Source: Bacillus paramycoides
Lineage (GTDB): Bacteria > Bacillota > Bacilli > Bacillales > Bacillaceae_G
Length of the DNA: 64,000 nucleotides
Assembly: GCF_001884235.1 (NCBI RefSeq)
Contig: NZ_MAOI01000041.1
Span: 1-64,000 of the forward strand
Direction of reading: 5' to 3'
Shown in pieces: positions 45,030-53,396 of the stretch; position 1 is the stretch's first letter; each line of letters starts with the position of its first letter. The position numbers were made by a program, and so were the translations under genes. The notes below the pieces were generated by a model that searched no databases, had not been told where the DNA came from, and worked only from the letters and a program-made list of their open reading frames with translations.

Positions 45030-46047
45030 TATGCTTGCAATCATCTGGTTCGGTTTATGGGGTGTGATTTGGACAGTTTACTTTATTCTTGACGGCTACG
45101 CACTCGGTAACGGGATGATTTTCCCGTTCGTTGCGAAAGATAGACAAGAACGGAATCAATTACAAGAAGCAATTGGACCATTCTGGGGTGGTAATGAAGT
45201 ATGGCTAATTACAGCTGGTGGTGCAACATTCGCTGCCTTCCCAATCACATATGCAAATATGTTTAGTTACCTGTATACACCACTATTTTTAGTATTACTT
45301 GCACTATTTGCTCGTGCTGCTGGACTTGAGTTTATGCATAAAGACGATTCACCTATATGGCAAAAAACTTGTAAATGGGCATTTGCAATTGGTAGTTTCC
45401 TAATCGCCTTCTTATTCGGTGTTACATTCGCTAACCTATATTACGGACTACAAATCGGAAAAGATGGTTATGAAGGAAATTTACTTAGCTTACTAAACCA
45501 TTACGGCATTTTAGGTGGTCTTTTCTTCACCGCTATATTCGTCGTATCTGGTGCCCTTTGGGTTATGATTAAAACAACTGGTGAAGTATCCGATCGTGCT
45601 TATAAAATCGCAAGACCATTTTCAATGGCAGCTGCTATCACTTTAGCTATTTTCTATGTAGCAACTGCCAATCGCACAAATTTATTCCAAAACTTTACGG
45701 AATATCCTGTACTATTCATTCTTCCAGTACTTGCAATGTTAATGAGTGTACTAGCACTTATTATGGTGTACAAACATAAAATCGGCCTTGCATTCACATT
45801 CGTTTGCTTAACAATCGCAATGTTTATGACCACTGGCTTTGCAGGTATGTTCCCAAGAATGTTACCATCACGTATTAACGACGCTTATAGCACAACGTTA
45901 TACAACGCAGCAGGTAGTCAATTAAACTTAAAAATTATGTTCTTCGTTGCAATGGTCATGGTACCAATCGTTATTGGATATCAACTTTGGAGCTACAGCA
46001 TATTTAAAAATAAAATTCATAAAGACTCTGCTAAAGGGTATCACTAA
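45019..46047 (+). CDS. cydB: cytochrome bd oxidase subunit II
   Basis: About 342 residues, eight or nine TM helices. Starts MSHDMLAIIWFGLWGVIWTV with GGGAGGTGTGGCTC upstream; contains the conserved ILDGYALG (Asp and Tyr) and FWGGNEVWLITAGGATFAAFP motifs. Overlaps cydA by 11 bases. Terminator at 46050. Confidence 0.96.
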   Translation: MSHDMLAIIWFGLWGVIWTVYFILDGYALGNGMIFPFVAKDRQERNQLQEAIGPFWGGNEVWLITAGGATFAAFPITYANMFSYLYTPLFLVLLALFARAAGLEFMHKDDSPIWQKTCKWAFAIGSFLIAFLFGVTFANLYYGLQIGKDGYEGNLLSLLNHYGILGGLFFTAIFVVSGALWVMIKTTGEVSDRAYKIARPFSMAAAITLAIFYVATANRTNLFQNFTEYPVLFILPVLAMLMSVLALIMVYKHKIGLAFTFVCLTIAMFMTTGFAGMFPRMLPSRINDAYSTTLYNAAGSQLNLKIMFFVAMVMVPIVIGYQLWSYSIFKNKIHKDSAKGYH

Positions 46048-46049
46048 AA

Positions 46050-46086
46050 TGAAAAAAGACACTTCAAGCGAAGTGTCTTTTTTCTT
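46050..46086 (+). terminator. terminator of cydAB
   Basis: AAAAAAGACACTTC and GAAGTGTCTTTTTT stem. Confidence 0.9.
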
Positions 46087-46153
46087 ATACGTATGATTTT
46101 CGATAAGATGTTACATTTCTAATCTAACAACTATGATAAAGAAGAATCACTAA

Positions 46154-46174
46154 CAGCTCACAGCTCACAGCTCA
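46154..46174. repeat. 7-bp microsatellite, three copies
   Basis: CAGCTCA repeated three times without interruption, in the spacer between cydB and the GerP-like gene. Confidence 0.8.
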
Positions 46175-46224
46175 ATTGTATCACAGGGCAAACACATCAC
46201 TTTATGCAATTTTACATATAAAAA

Positions 46225-46440
46225 TTATAACGTAGATTGAATTACTTGATCATACACATCGCTATCAATTACATCTGCTGTACTAATACCATTAAATGTT
46301 CTCACATTAAATCCAGTATTTGATGACCCCGATCCATTATACGCTTTTGTTTTTTCAATTGGCTGCACATTATATTTATCACCTAAATTAACTGTTCCGT
46401 TACAGTTTTCAATAATAACTCCTTCAACAACAGCTGGCAT
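46225..46440 (-). CDS. GerPA/GerPF-family spore germination protein
   Basis: 71 residues from MPAVVEGVIIENCNGTVNLG, with the family pattern GDKYNVQPIEKTKAYNGSGSSNTGF and VIDSDVYDQ at the end. GerP proteins are inner-coat proteins that help germinants reach their receptors. The gene stands alone rather than in the gerPABCDEF operon, so it is a paralogue. An upstream in-frame ATG at 46458 overlaps the GTGGGTGAC ribosome-site-like sequence. Confidence 0.82.
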   Translation of the reverse strand: MPAVVEGVIIENCNGTVNLGDKYNVQPIEKTKAYNGSGSSNTGFNVRTFNGISTADVIDSDVYDQVIQSTL

Positions 46441-46509
46441 TTTGTCACCCACTTTCATTTCGTTACTTTTATTTTATGAGAATTACCTAAAAAAATAGCA
46501 TGTTTAAAT

Positions 46510-46543
46510 AAGAAAAAGCACTCTGGCTGAGTGCTTTTTCTCT
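46510..46543. terminator. stem-loop
   Basis: AGAAAAAGCACTC and GAGTGCTTTTTCT pair. It lies upstream of the GerP-like gene, so it may end a small RNA or an unrecognised transcript. Confidence 0.75.
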
Positions 46544-47155
46544 AAGCATGAATGGCTAGTTTGGAGACAGTTGACTTCTTCAAAATTTTATTAGGGGTAA
46601 TATTTTGAAAAAGAAAGCCTTTCATATGTAGCTTATCACCACTGGAATATATAGTAAATTGATAATCTTTATACGGAAGATTGCTAATGTTTAGTATAGA
46701 TATTTTCCACTATATCAATGGTGATAACCATTTGCACTAAATAACAAAAAGGCGCCTTTCAAGAAGACGCTCTTTCCCCTGTTTATATACAGCCCATCCC
46801 ACTTTTCGTAAACACACACTAGAAAACAGAATCATTAATTGTTACAAGATTGTTAGATACAAAAAGAGTAGAGGTAAATGTTTATATAAAATTCTGCTTT
46901 ATAGCGTGTATCCACAACTTATATTTTAATCCTCTTTCCCTGAAAATAAACACAATATGCATAATTACATACCCAAAAGAAAAAAGACACTCTACAGAGT
47001 GCCTTCTCAACCATTTTACTTTTAATATATCGCTTTGAATACATTTTATCATATTTATCTATATCATTTATTGAGAAAGTTCTGAATCGTTATTTTTATT
47101 ATTAATAACCTCAAAATCATGTAGTATTAAAAGTGCAATAACAACATCATAAAAA
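46544..47155. other. 600-bp intergenic region, no convincing gene
   Basis: AT-rich, with two weak stem-loops near 46750 (AAAGGCGCC...GGCGC-like) and 46980-47005 (AAGACACTC/GAGTGCCTT). Short frames lack ribosome sites. Could hold small RNAs. Confidence 0.4.
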
Positions 47156-47173
47156 TTGGGGTGTACAACATTT

Positions 47174-48208
47174 ATGTATTTCGGAATTATTCCTCTTATA
47201 TTGTTTATTATTTTTCTTTTCTCGTATTTAAAAGATCCACGAAAAATAATAAATGGTTTTTTGTTTAATGCCTTTTTCTGCTCATTTCTATTATTTTGTG
47301 CAATCGTCTCGTTTGCATCTGGTAATAACGCTTTACATTTTATCGTTATTATTCCCATGATAGCGCTAATTGTAATGATACCTTTTGCTATAGTCGCTTT
47401 AATGTTTGGACTATTTCTTAATGCAAGAATTTTAATGCAGAGAGAAGGACGACGCTTCACAAACTCTTTAACTTTAATTGCGGCTTTAGGGATTTTATTC
47501 TTTATACTACTCCCTATCATAAACCCAGCAAGTTTATTCTCAACACATTTTCAATTTATTTTTGCTGCTATTTCTCTTATAACTATGTATTTCTTTATAC
47601 ATTTATCTAACTTCTTAAGCGCTTATTTTTTATATCAATTCAATAGACCGAGACGTAACCAAGATTTCATCATCGTTCTTGGCAGTGGTTTAATTAATGA
47701 TAAAGTGCCACCTTTACTTGCAAGTCGTATTAATAAAGCGATCGACTTTTATTGGAAACAAGCAGCTGTTACTACACCGCCGACAATCATTTTCTCTGGC
47801 GGACAAGGCCCAGATGAAAATCTTCCAGAAGCAGAAGCGATGCAAAATTATGCTGTTGAAAAAGGAATTCCTTTTGAACATACAGTGCAAGAAAATCGCT
47901 CTGTAAACACATATCAAAATATGTTGTTTTCTAAAGAAATTATGGATTCATTAAAACCTGAAGGTAAGTATAAAAGTATCTTTACAACGAATAATTTCCA
48001 TCTTTTCCGCGCTGGTATATATGCGAGACAAGCTGGTCTTAACAGCCAGGGAATTGGCTCCAAAACAGCATTTTATTACTGGCCTAACGCAATGATTCGC
48101 GAATATGTTGCAATCGTCGTTATGGGTCGTAAGCGCCATATGAAAGTATGTGGAACTATTTTAGGTTTCGCTTTATTCCTAACAGTCATTAGTTTTATAT
48201 TTTCTTAA
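47174..48208 (+). CDS. membrane protein with DUF218/YdcF (ElyC-like) domain
   Basis: About 344 residues. Four or five N-terminal TM helices, then the DUF218 domain: IIVLGSGLINDKVPPLLASR, IIFSGGQGPDENLPEAEAM, ENRSVNTYQNMLFSKEIM and TTNNFHLFRAGIYARQAG, with a C-terminal TM. Related proteins (ElyC, SanA) affect cell envelope synthesis. I start at ATG 47174 with GGGGTG upstream; TTG 47156 is an alternative. Confidence 0.85.
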   Translation: MYFGIIPLILFIIFLFSYLKDPRKIINGFLFNAFFCSFLLFCAIVSFASGNNALHFIVIIPMIALIVMIPFAIVALMFGLFLNARILMQREGRRFTNSLTLIAALGILFFILLPIINPASLFSTHFQFIFAAISLITMYFFIHLSNFLSAYFLYQFNRPRRNQDFIIVLGSGLINDKVPPLLASRINKAIDFYWKQAAVTTPPTIIFSGGQGPDENLPEAEAMQNYAVEKGIPFEHTVQENRSVNTYQNMLFSKEIMDSLKPEGKYKSIFTTNNFHLFRAGIYARQAGLNSQGIGSKTAFYYWPNAMIREYVAIVVMGRKRHMKVCGTILGFALFLTVISFIFS

Positions 48209-48211
48209 CAC

Positions 48212-48240
48212 CCTCCCATCCTTTGAAAGGATGGGATTTC
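48212..48240 (+). terminator. terminator of the DUF218 gene
   Basis: TCCCATCCTTT and AAAGGATGGGA stem. Confidence 0.8.
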
Positions 48241-48395
48241 TTATACGAATTTCAAAAATATTTTAATGGTAATATGGTGATAATATTCCCTGCATACATC
48301 CAATAAAGGAGAATTTTTTCAAATAAAATGTTAAAATGAAATTTAAGTGTGAATTATGTAACAAACAAGAAACTGATTTGAAACGAGGAAATTAT

Positions 48396-49268
48396 ATGAA
48401 GAAAATTATCAAAAACAAGCCCAATAAGCTAAAAATCGCTTTAAAAGCTTTGATGATTATTATTGGGGCATTTATCACAGCGTACGGATTAGAAGCTGTC
48501 TTAATTCCAAATAACGTATCAGACGGTGGTGTGACTGGTTTAAGTATCGTTAGTTCAAGATTATTTGGATTGCCATTAGGAGCTCTAATCGCAATTATTA
48601 ACATTCCTTTCGTTTGGTTAGGATATAAGCAAATTGGTAAAAGCTTTGCAATTTATTCCATTATCGGGATTGCTTCATTAGCAGTAGGTACCGTTGTCAT
48701 GCACGGAATACCAACTATTATTGAAGGCGACACACTTTTAGTTACTGTTGTTGGTGGTATTGTTATCGGTTTTGGTATGGGACTTGCATTACGTAACGGT
48801 GGTGCATTAGATGGAATCGATATGCTAGCAGTATTACTTTCTCGTAAATTACCATTTGGAACAAGTGACCTTATTTTATTCTTAAATATGTTTGTCTTTA
48901 TTTTTGTTTCAACAGTATTTGGTCTTCAAGGAGCTATCCTTTCGGCAATTGCTTACTTTATCGCTTCTAAAGTAATTCATATTGTTGAGGTTGGTTTAAG
49001 TGGATCAAAAACATTTAAAATCATTACAAAAGAACCTGAGCTAATGGTGGAAACGATTCGCGATCGTTTAGGCCGAAGCGCAACATACAATGAAGTTTAT
49101 GGTGGTTATTCAAGAGAGAAATTCAAAGAAATTTCTTGTGTAATTAACCGTTTAGAAGAAAGTAAAATGAAAGAACTTATTCAGGAAATTGATCCAAATG
49201 CCTTTATTACAGTTTATGACGTAGCAGAAGTAAAAGGCGGTAATTTCAAGAAACATGATATTCATTAA
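48396..49268 (+). CDS. YitT-family membrane protein (DUF2179)
   Basis: About 290 residues: five or six TM helices (ALMIIIGAFITAYGLEAVLI onwards, SDGGVTGLSIV, GMGLALRNGGALDGIDMLAV), then a cytoplasmic DUF2179 domain with SKTFKIITKEPELMV and INRLEESKMKELIQEIDPNAFITVYDVAEV. Function of YitT proteins is unknown, with transport suspected. Start at ATG 48396, GAGGAAATTAT upstream. Confidence 0.88.
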   Translation: MKKIIKNKPNKLKIALKALMIIIGAFITAYGLEAVLIPNNVSDGGVTGLSIVSSRLFGLPLGALIAIINIPFVWLGYKQIGKSFAIYSIIGIASLAVGTVVMHGIPTIIEGDTLLVTVVGGIVIGFGMGLALRNGGALDGIDMLAVLLSRKLPFGTSDLILFLNMFVFIFVSTVFGLQGAILSAIAYFIASKVIHIVEVGLSGSKTFKIITKEPELMVETIRDRLGRSATYNEVYGGYSREKFKEISCVINRLEESKMKELIQEIDPNAFITVYDVAEVKGGNFKKHDIH

Positions 49269-49278
49269 TAGTTATAAC

Positions 49279-49322
49279 AAACGAGGCTGTTCCAAAAGAA
49301 AATTTGGAACAGCCTCGTTTTA
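49279..49322 (+). terminator. terminator of the YitT gene
   Basis: AACGAGGCTGTTCCAAA and TTTGGAACAGCCTCGTT stem with T run. Confidence 0.9.
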
Positions 49323-49334
49323 TTATTAGTTTGC

Positions 49335-49482
49335 TACCGTTGACGGTATTTGTCGGTAAATCGATATATTTTAAAAATCGCTGATATAATTTGAGTTGCG
49401 GTCGATATTGTTTGAAAATCGCCGATATAATTTGAGTTGTGAACGATATATTCTAAAAATCGCTGATATATTTTCACTCCCC
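49335..49482. repeat. modular intergenic repeat, long inverted copy
   Basis: Reads TTTGTCGGTAAATCGATAT first, then alternating AAAAATCGCTGATATA and TTTGAGTTGCGGTCGATAT modules, the reverse complement of the arrangement at 5709. About three internal modules. The spacer 49483-49640 shows no gene. Confidence 0.8.
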
Positions 49483-49640
49483 CATCTTCCTCCACTCTTA
49501 ATCCATTCTACGTATTTGTGAAAGGCGGTCACTTCATGTTGAAAACGAAGCGGAATATACAGAAATAGAGTACATGTACATACTATCCCCCTTATGCCTT
49601 AATTGCACCAGCTAAAAGGAATTAATTCCCATAACAAAAA

Positions 49641-49671
49641 AGACCGAAAAGCAAATTCTACTTCTCGGTCC
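49641..49671 (-). terminator. terminator of the pspA-type operon
   Basis: GACCGA...TCGGTC stem with flanking A/T tracts directly downstream of the DUF4247 gene stop. Confidence 0.7.
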
Positions 49672-49676
49672 CTACA

Positions 49677-50492
49677 CTATCTTCTCTTCGTAATTGTTCC
49701 TGAGCCGCCAACCCTCGTTTTCGGGGGAGACGTATTCTTTGGCGGAGTTTTAATGGATGATTTCGGCTTCACATCAGATCCACTCGAGCCACCTGGCGTT
49801 TTCGTGATTGTCCCTTTGCTTCCAGTAGACGGTGGCGGGGTATTACTTCCTTTTTCCGTAATACTACCTGTATCACCTACTGATGGTTTCGAATCAACAT
49901 TATCGCCTCGCTTAATAATCGATCCTTTCCCTTCCTTCGTAATTGGAGGCGGGGTTTTCTTTTCTTCTTTCGTAGGTGGTCTTTCCGGAATAACCGGTTT
50001 ATGATTTTGTCTGTCGTTATATCCGCGATAATCACCGTATGATGATTTTCGTGAACCGAATATATCGTTTATTATACTCCCCATAATATATCCTTGTAAG
50101 AAGGATGGTTGGTAATTTTGACGGACAAATTCTTCATTACTTATTTCAATTAACGTATCGGATGGTTTCTCTTTATCCTTTTGAAGATTATACATTTTAT
50201 CAGAATAAACGAGGAACATTTGATTTTCGTCTTCTTTAGATGCTTGCTTCGGTTTCCTTTCGGCTATAAGTTCCTTTGCGACTTCAGGAACTGACCGATT
50301 GGCGGCCCTATACACGTAAGATTCTTGTTTACCTTCCTTTGCGACAGACTCAAGCGGATAGCGGTCTTGAATTGACTTCGCTTGACCACTTTGACAGCCT
50401 GATAAAGCATAACCCGCAATAACAAGTAATGTAACGATAGCAAGTATAGGGATTACGAACGATTTAATCATGGTAAACAATCGGTTTGACAT
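49677..50492 (-). CDS. DUF4247-like membrane/lipoprotein with Pro/Gly-rich tail
   Basis: 271 residues. N-terminal hydrophobic segment VIPILAIVTLLVIAGYAL followed by SGCQSGQ, a lipobox-like Cys near residue 33, then a DUF4247-type globular part (ESVAKEGKQESYVYRAANRS, MFLVYSDKMYNLQKD) and a low-complexity tail of Pro, Gly, Ser and Lys with GTITK-like repeats. Last gene of the pspA operon. Function unknown; likely at the outer membrane face. Confidence 0.75.
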   Translation of the reverse strand: MSNRLFTMIKSFVIPILAIVTLLVIAGYALSGCQSGQAKSIQDRYPLESVAKEGKQESYVYRAANRSVPEVAKELIAERKPKQASKEDENQMFLVYSDKMYNLQKDKEKPSDTLIEISNEEFVRQNYQPSFLQGYIMGSIINDIFGSRKSSYGDYRGYNDRQNHKPVIPERPPTKEEKKTPPPITKEGKGSIIKRGDNVDSKPSVGDTGSITEKGSNTPPPSTGSKGTITKTPGGSSGSDVKPKSSIKTPPKNTSPPKTRVGGSGTITKRR

Positions 50493-50505
50493 GATTACGC
50501 CCCCC

Positions 50506-51012
50506 TTATGTTGCTCTTATGATTTGTACATCAGCAGGAATAATTGTTTCTCCCTCATACATCATTGTGCGACCATTTTGCCATTCAATACGTAATAATT
50601 TACGATTATCAGACTGGAATTCCCATACGTACTGTTCCTCCGAAGCAGCGAATGGTGTTTTCCCCATTACAACAACACGTCCATTATATTGCTCTTCCAT
50701 ATGGTACTCTGTATCATCCATTTCAATTGTCGTCGGAATTTCATCGATTGAATCTAAACGACCGTCAATTGGTGTATATAATTTGTAATACGTATTTTCA
50801 CGGTCTTCAATTTTTAAATAGCGAATGTCTTTCCCGTCCTGCAGGGTTAAAACAATCTCCTTACGAGAATGCATGCTCGTTTTCCCAGTTAATTCATACA
50901 TTACTAACGAAACTTCAATCATATCGCCAGGAGCTAACGTTAAAAGACTCTTTTCTGGTTTCGGCTGCTCCGGGCTTTTCATTATATTTTTAATACGTTT
51001 AAATAAGCTCAC
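50506..51012 (-). CDS. DUF4178-family protein
   Basis: 168 residues. GTG start with AAGGAGGGGTAGATT. Contains LAPGDMIEVSLVMYELTGKTSM, LKIEDRENTYYKLYTPIDGR, VVVMGKTPFAASEEQYVWEF, a beta-rich fold typical of DUF4178, a family found next to polyamine- and PspA-related genes. Cytoplasmic. Thirteen bases upstream of the DUF4247 gene. Confidence 0.78.
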   Translation of the reverse strand: MSLFKRIKNIMKSPEQPKPEKSLLTLAPGDMIEVSLVMYELTGKTSMHSRKEIVLTLQDGKDIRYLKIEDRENTYYKLYTPIDGRLDSIDEIPTTIEMDDTEYHMEEQYNGRVVVMGKTPFAASEEQYVWEFQSDNRKLLRIEWQNGRTMMYEGETIIPADVQIIRAT

Positions 51013-51033
51013 AATCTACCCCTCCTTTTTTCT

Positions 51034-51438
51034 TTATAAACAAGCACCTAAAATAAGTGCACCAACGATATGTAATGAACCAGCTAACATCGCATGTGCT
51101 ACGCTGCCTTCTTTCGTTCCTTCTTCTAAATCAAGACCTACCATTTTTCTTAAAACAAATTCAATAAACATCTCTACAATTAATAAAATAACGAATGAAA
51201 CTGCTGAGGCAAGAAGCGCTTGCCATAAATCATTCGCTTTCGTTATTGATTGTGACAAGATGTATCCTTGAGCGAATAACTTCATAACGAAACGTGTTGT
51301 CACAGCTGTGTTCCCATTTTTTATTTCTTTTAAATCATTGTATTTTGTAAAAATCGAATCAACCCACATAATTGCAAATAAAAGTACCGCACTCGCCCCT
51401 GTCCATACGAGCATAGCTAACACATTCATCCATGTCAT
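51034..51438 (-). CDS. DUF350 membrane protein
   Basis: About 134 residues from ATG 51438 (AGAGGAGG seven bases upstream), four TM helices: MNVLAMLVWTGASAVLLFAI, GYILSQSITK region, ALLASAVSFVILLIVEMFIEF and VAHAMLAGSLHIVGALILGA. This is the DUF350 (YjfL) topology. DUF350 proteins recur beside PspA homologues in several phyla. Confidence 0.8.
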   Translation of the reverse strand: MTWMNVLAMLVWTGASAVLLFAIMWVDSIFTKYNDLKEIKNGNTAVTTRFVMKLFAQGYILSQSITKANDLWQALLASAVSFVILLIVEMFIEFVLRKMVGLDLEEGTKEGSVAHAMLAGSLHIVGALILGACL

Positions 51439-51469
51439 TGCAAAACCTCCTCTAAAATATAATAGAAAA

Positions 51470-51497
51470 CCGACATGAATATATTTAGACATGTCGG
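51470..51497 (-). terminator. internal terminator between pspA and the DUF350 gene
   Basis: CCGACATG...CATGTCGG stem followed by TTTTCTATT on the minus strand. It would limit read-through from pspA into the DUF genes, giving PspA in excess. Confidence 0.75.
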
Positions 51498-51518
51498 TCC
51501 ATTTGTCTCTATTCTATA

Positions 51519-52184
51519 TTATTTCTCATACTGCTTCATAATACGAGCTAATTCATCGTCAACAGCAGAATTTTTATTTAAGCTTGCGAATTCATCATCT
51601 AATGATTTTTCTTTTTTGTAAATTTCACCGCTCGCTTCTGCCTCAGCCTCTAATTGAAGAGCTTTCTCTTCCATACGGCTTAAACCAGCTTTTGCTGTAT
51701 TTGCATCAAATCCAGACATCGCCTGATTAATATTCTTTTGTGCTTTCGCTGCATTTACACGTGCTACAAGTGTTTCACGTTTATTTTTCAGCTCTGTTAA
51801 TTGCTTACGCATTTCTTCTAGCTTCGCACGAAGGTTATCAGCAGCAGCTTTATTTTGTTCATAGCTCGCTTTATATTCATTCATCTTTTGCTCTGCATTT
51901 TGTTTTTCTTCAAGAGCACGACGCGCAAGATCTAAGTTACTAGCTTGAACAGCCATATGTGCCTGCTCTTCACGTTTTTTCACAAGTGCTTCTTGCTCTT
52001 CAAATAATAACTTGAACTTTTTCTCAAGTGCGATTTGAGCAGCTACACTTTTCTCAGCTTCTTGTACATCCGCTTGCATATCACGTAAATATTGATCCGT
52101 CATCTTAACTGGATCCTCAGCTTTTTCAATTAATGAATACACATTTGACATTGTTAAATCTCGTAATCGTTTAAATACAGACAT
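51519..52184 (-). CDS. PspA/IM30-family phage shock protein
   Basis: 221 residues, almost all coiled coil. N-terminal amphipathic helix MSVFKRLRDLTMSNVYSLIE, then PVKMTDQYLRDMQADVQEAE, and long helices with heptads. ESCRT-III-like membrane-binding stress protein. GGAGGAATTTGA precedes the ATG. First gene of a four-gene operon with DUF350, DUF4178 and DUF4247 proteins. Confidence 0.93.
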   Translation of the reverse strand: MSVFKRLRDLTMSNVYSLIEKAEDPVKMTDQYLRDMQADVQEAEKSVAAQIALEKKFKLLFEEQEALVKKREEQAHMAVQASNLDLARRALEEKQNAEQKMNEYKASYEQNKAAADNLRAKLEEMRKQLTELKNKRETLVARVNAAKAQKNINQAMSGFDANTAKAGLSRMEEKALQLEAEAEASGEIYKKEKSLDDEFASLNKNSAVDDELARIMKQYEK

Positions 52185-52596
52185 TCAAATTCCTCCTATG
52201 ATATACCTCATATTTCAAATTTACTACTTAGAAAAATTAAAAATCTCCCTTTACAGTAAGAATATTCATTTTTACAACCTATGTGTTTATTATAACAAAA
52301 CTAAGATATCCTTACATGTTATTTCCAAAATACATCCAATATAATATGACATTCTAGATAGAATATTGTATTCCTACTATATTCTTATTATTTCTTTTCT
52401 CGAAATTAACTTATTTTTACATACTTTCACTAAATTACATCATTGTAATGTTACTGTAAGCTAACTCGATAGTTGCATCTCCATATTTCTTATACACTAA
52501 TACCAGAAGCAACGGAATAACAAAAATGCTTCTCATAATTTCAGGACTAATACAGAAACGGTATTTACTATAAAACATATAAAAGGAGAAATCATC
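52185..52596. other. divergent promoter region
   Basis: About 410 AT-rich bases between pspA and the lipoprotein gene. On the minus strand TTATAAT at about 52288-52294 is a likely -10. No gene seen. Confidence 0.45.
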
Positions 52597-53175
52597 ATGA
52601 AAAAATTAGTAGGAATCGGATTGGCAGCAGCAATTTCATTTGGAGCATTATCAGGTTGTTCTTTATTAGGAGAAAAAGCGAACGGCTTTGTATTATACGG
52701 AACAGAAGAGCAAGTTCAGCAAATTGCGGATAAAAATAAAAAAGAAGTAAAAGAAAAAGATATGTATAAAATGAAACTTACAACACTTGAAGATAAAAAG
52801 GTTCTTGTAATGGATAAGAAAACTGGCGAAGAACTTGTTAAGAAAGAACTACTTAGAAAAGTCGATAAAAATGACGACACAAAAGCAATTGATAAATTAC
52901 CAGCTGTAACAGCAGAGCAAGGCGTACTATTTGCAAAAGAGAAGGTAGAAAATGCTACACTTGATGGGGCAAAATTAAACTATGAAGGTAACACAATTAT
53001 CGGAAGTGGCCGCGCATATGCTGATATGTTCGCAATCGTTGACGATGCAACTTACGGAAATGTAAAAGGTGAAGAAAAATCTGTAGGCGTACTAAAATTC
53101 GATAAGGATCCTAGTAAAGAATTCCCTGGAAAAAATGGTGTAGAAGGAGCTCAACTTGTTACAATTAAAAAATAA
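52597..53175 (+). CDS. secreted lipoprotein of unknown function
   Basis: 192 residues. Signal peptide with lipobox ALSGC (Cys21), then a Lys-rich charged domain (EEQVQQIADKNKKEVKEKDM, KKVLVMDKKTGEELVKKE) and VIVDDATYGNVKGEEKSV-like C-terminal segments. AAGGAGAAATCATC precedes the ATG. I recall an annotated B. anthracis lipoprotein family of this size but cannot confirm identity. Confidence 0.72.
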   Translation: MKKLVGIGLAAAISFGALSGCSLLGEKANGFVLYGTEEQVQQIADKNKKEVKEKDMYKMKLTTLEDKKVLVMDKKTGEELVKKELLRKVDKNDDTKAIDKLPAVTAEQGVLFAKEKVENATLDGAKLNYEGNTIIGSGRAYADMFAIVDDATYGNVKGEEKSVGVLKFDKDPSKEFPGKNGVEGAQLVTIKK

Positions 53176-53212
53176 ATAGAAAAAGCTTTGCGAAATCCGC
53201 AAAGCTTTTTTT
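53176..53212. terminator. bidirectional terminator
   Basis: AAAAAGCTTTGCG and CGCAAAGCTTTTT stem between converging genes. Confidence 0.9.
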
Positions 53213-53380
53213 CTATTTATGAGCAATTTGCTCCATATCTGGACTACAAGTTTGCGACTGACATGACTTATTTAAAGAACATGCTGCGCATTTTCCTTTT
53301 TTACTTCTCTTTGCAAAATTAACTAACGTATATGCTGCATAACCAAAAATGATAGCTCCAATTATAATATTGACCATCAT
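53213..53380 (-). CDS. FeoB-associated Cys-rich membrane protein
   Basis: 55 residues. One TM helix (NIIIGAIIFGYAAYTLVNFA) and a C-terminal Cys cluster, CAACSLNKSCQSQTC, typical of the small proteins encoded after feoB. Starts MMVNIIIG at 53380 with AAGGAGATG upstream. It may pass iron or support FeoB assembly. Confidence 0.8.
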   Translation of the reverse strand: MMVNIIIGAIIFGYAAYTLVNFAKRSKKGKCAACSLNKSCQSQTCSPDMEQIAHK

Positions 53381-53396
53381 TGTAATACATCTCCTT

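Noticed and set aside
46154-46174. CAGCTCA triplication as a CRISPR-like array
   Set aside because: 7-bp units with no spacers and no cas genes; a simple microsatellite.
47068-47520. Minus-strand 150-residue frame
   Set aside because: It opposes the DUF218 gene, whose TM helices and domain motifs are clear; the antisense frame lacks a ribosome site.
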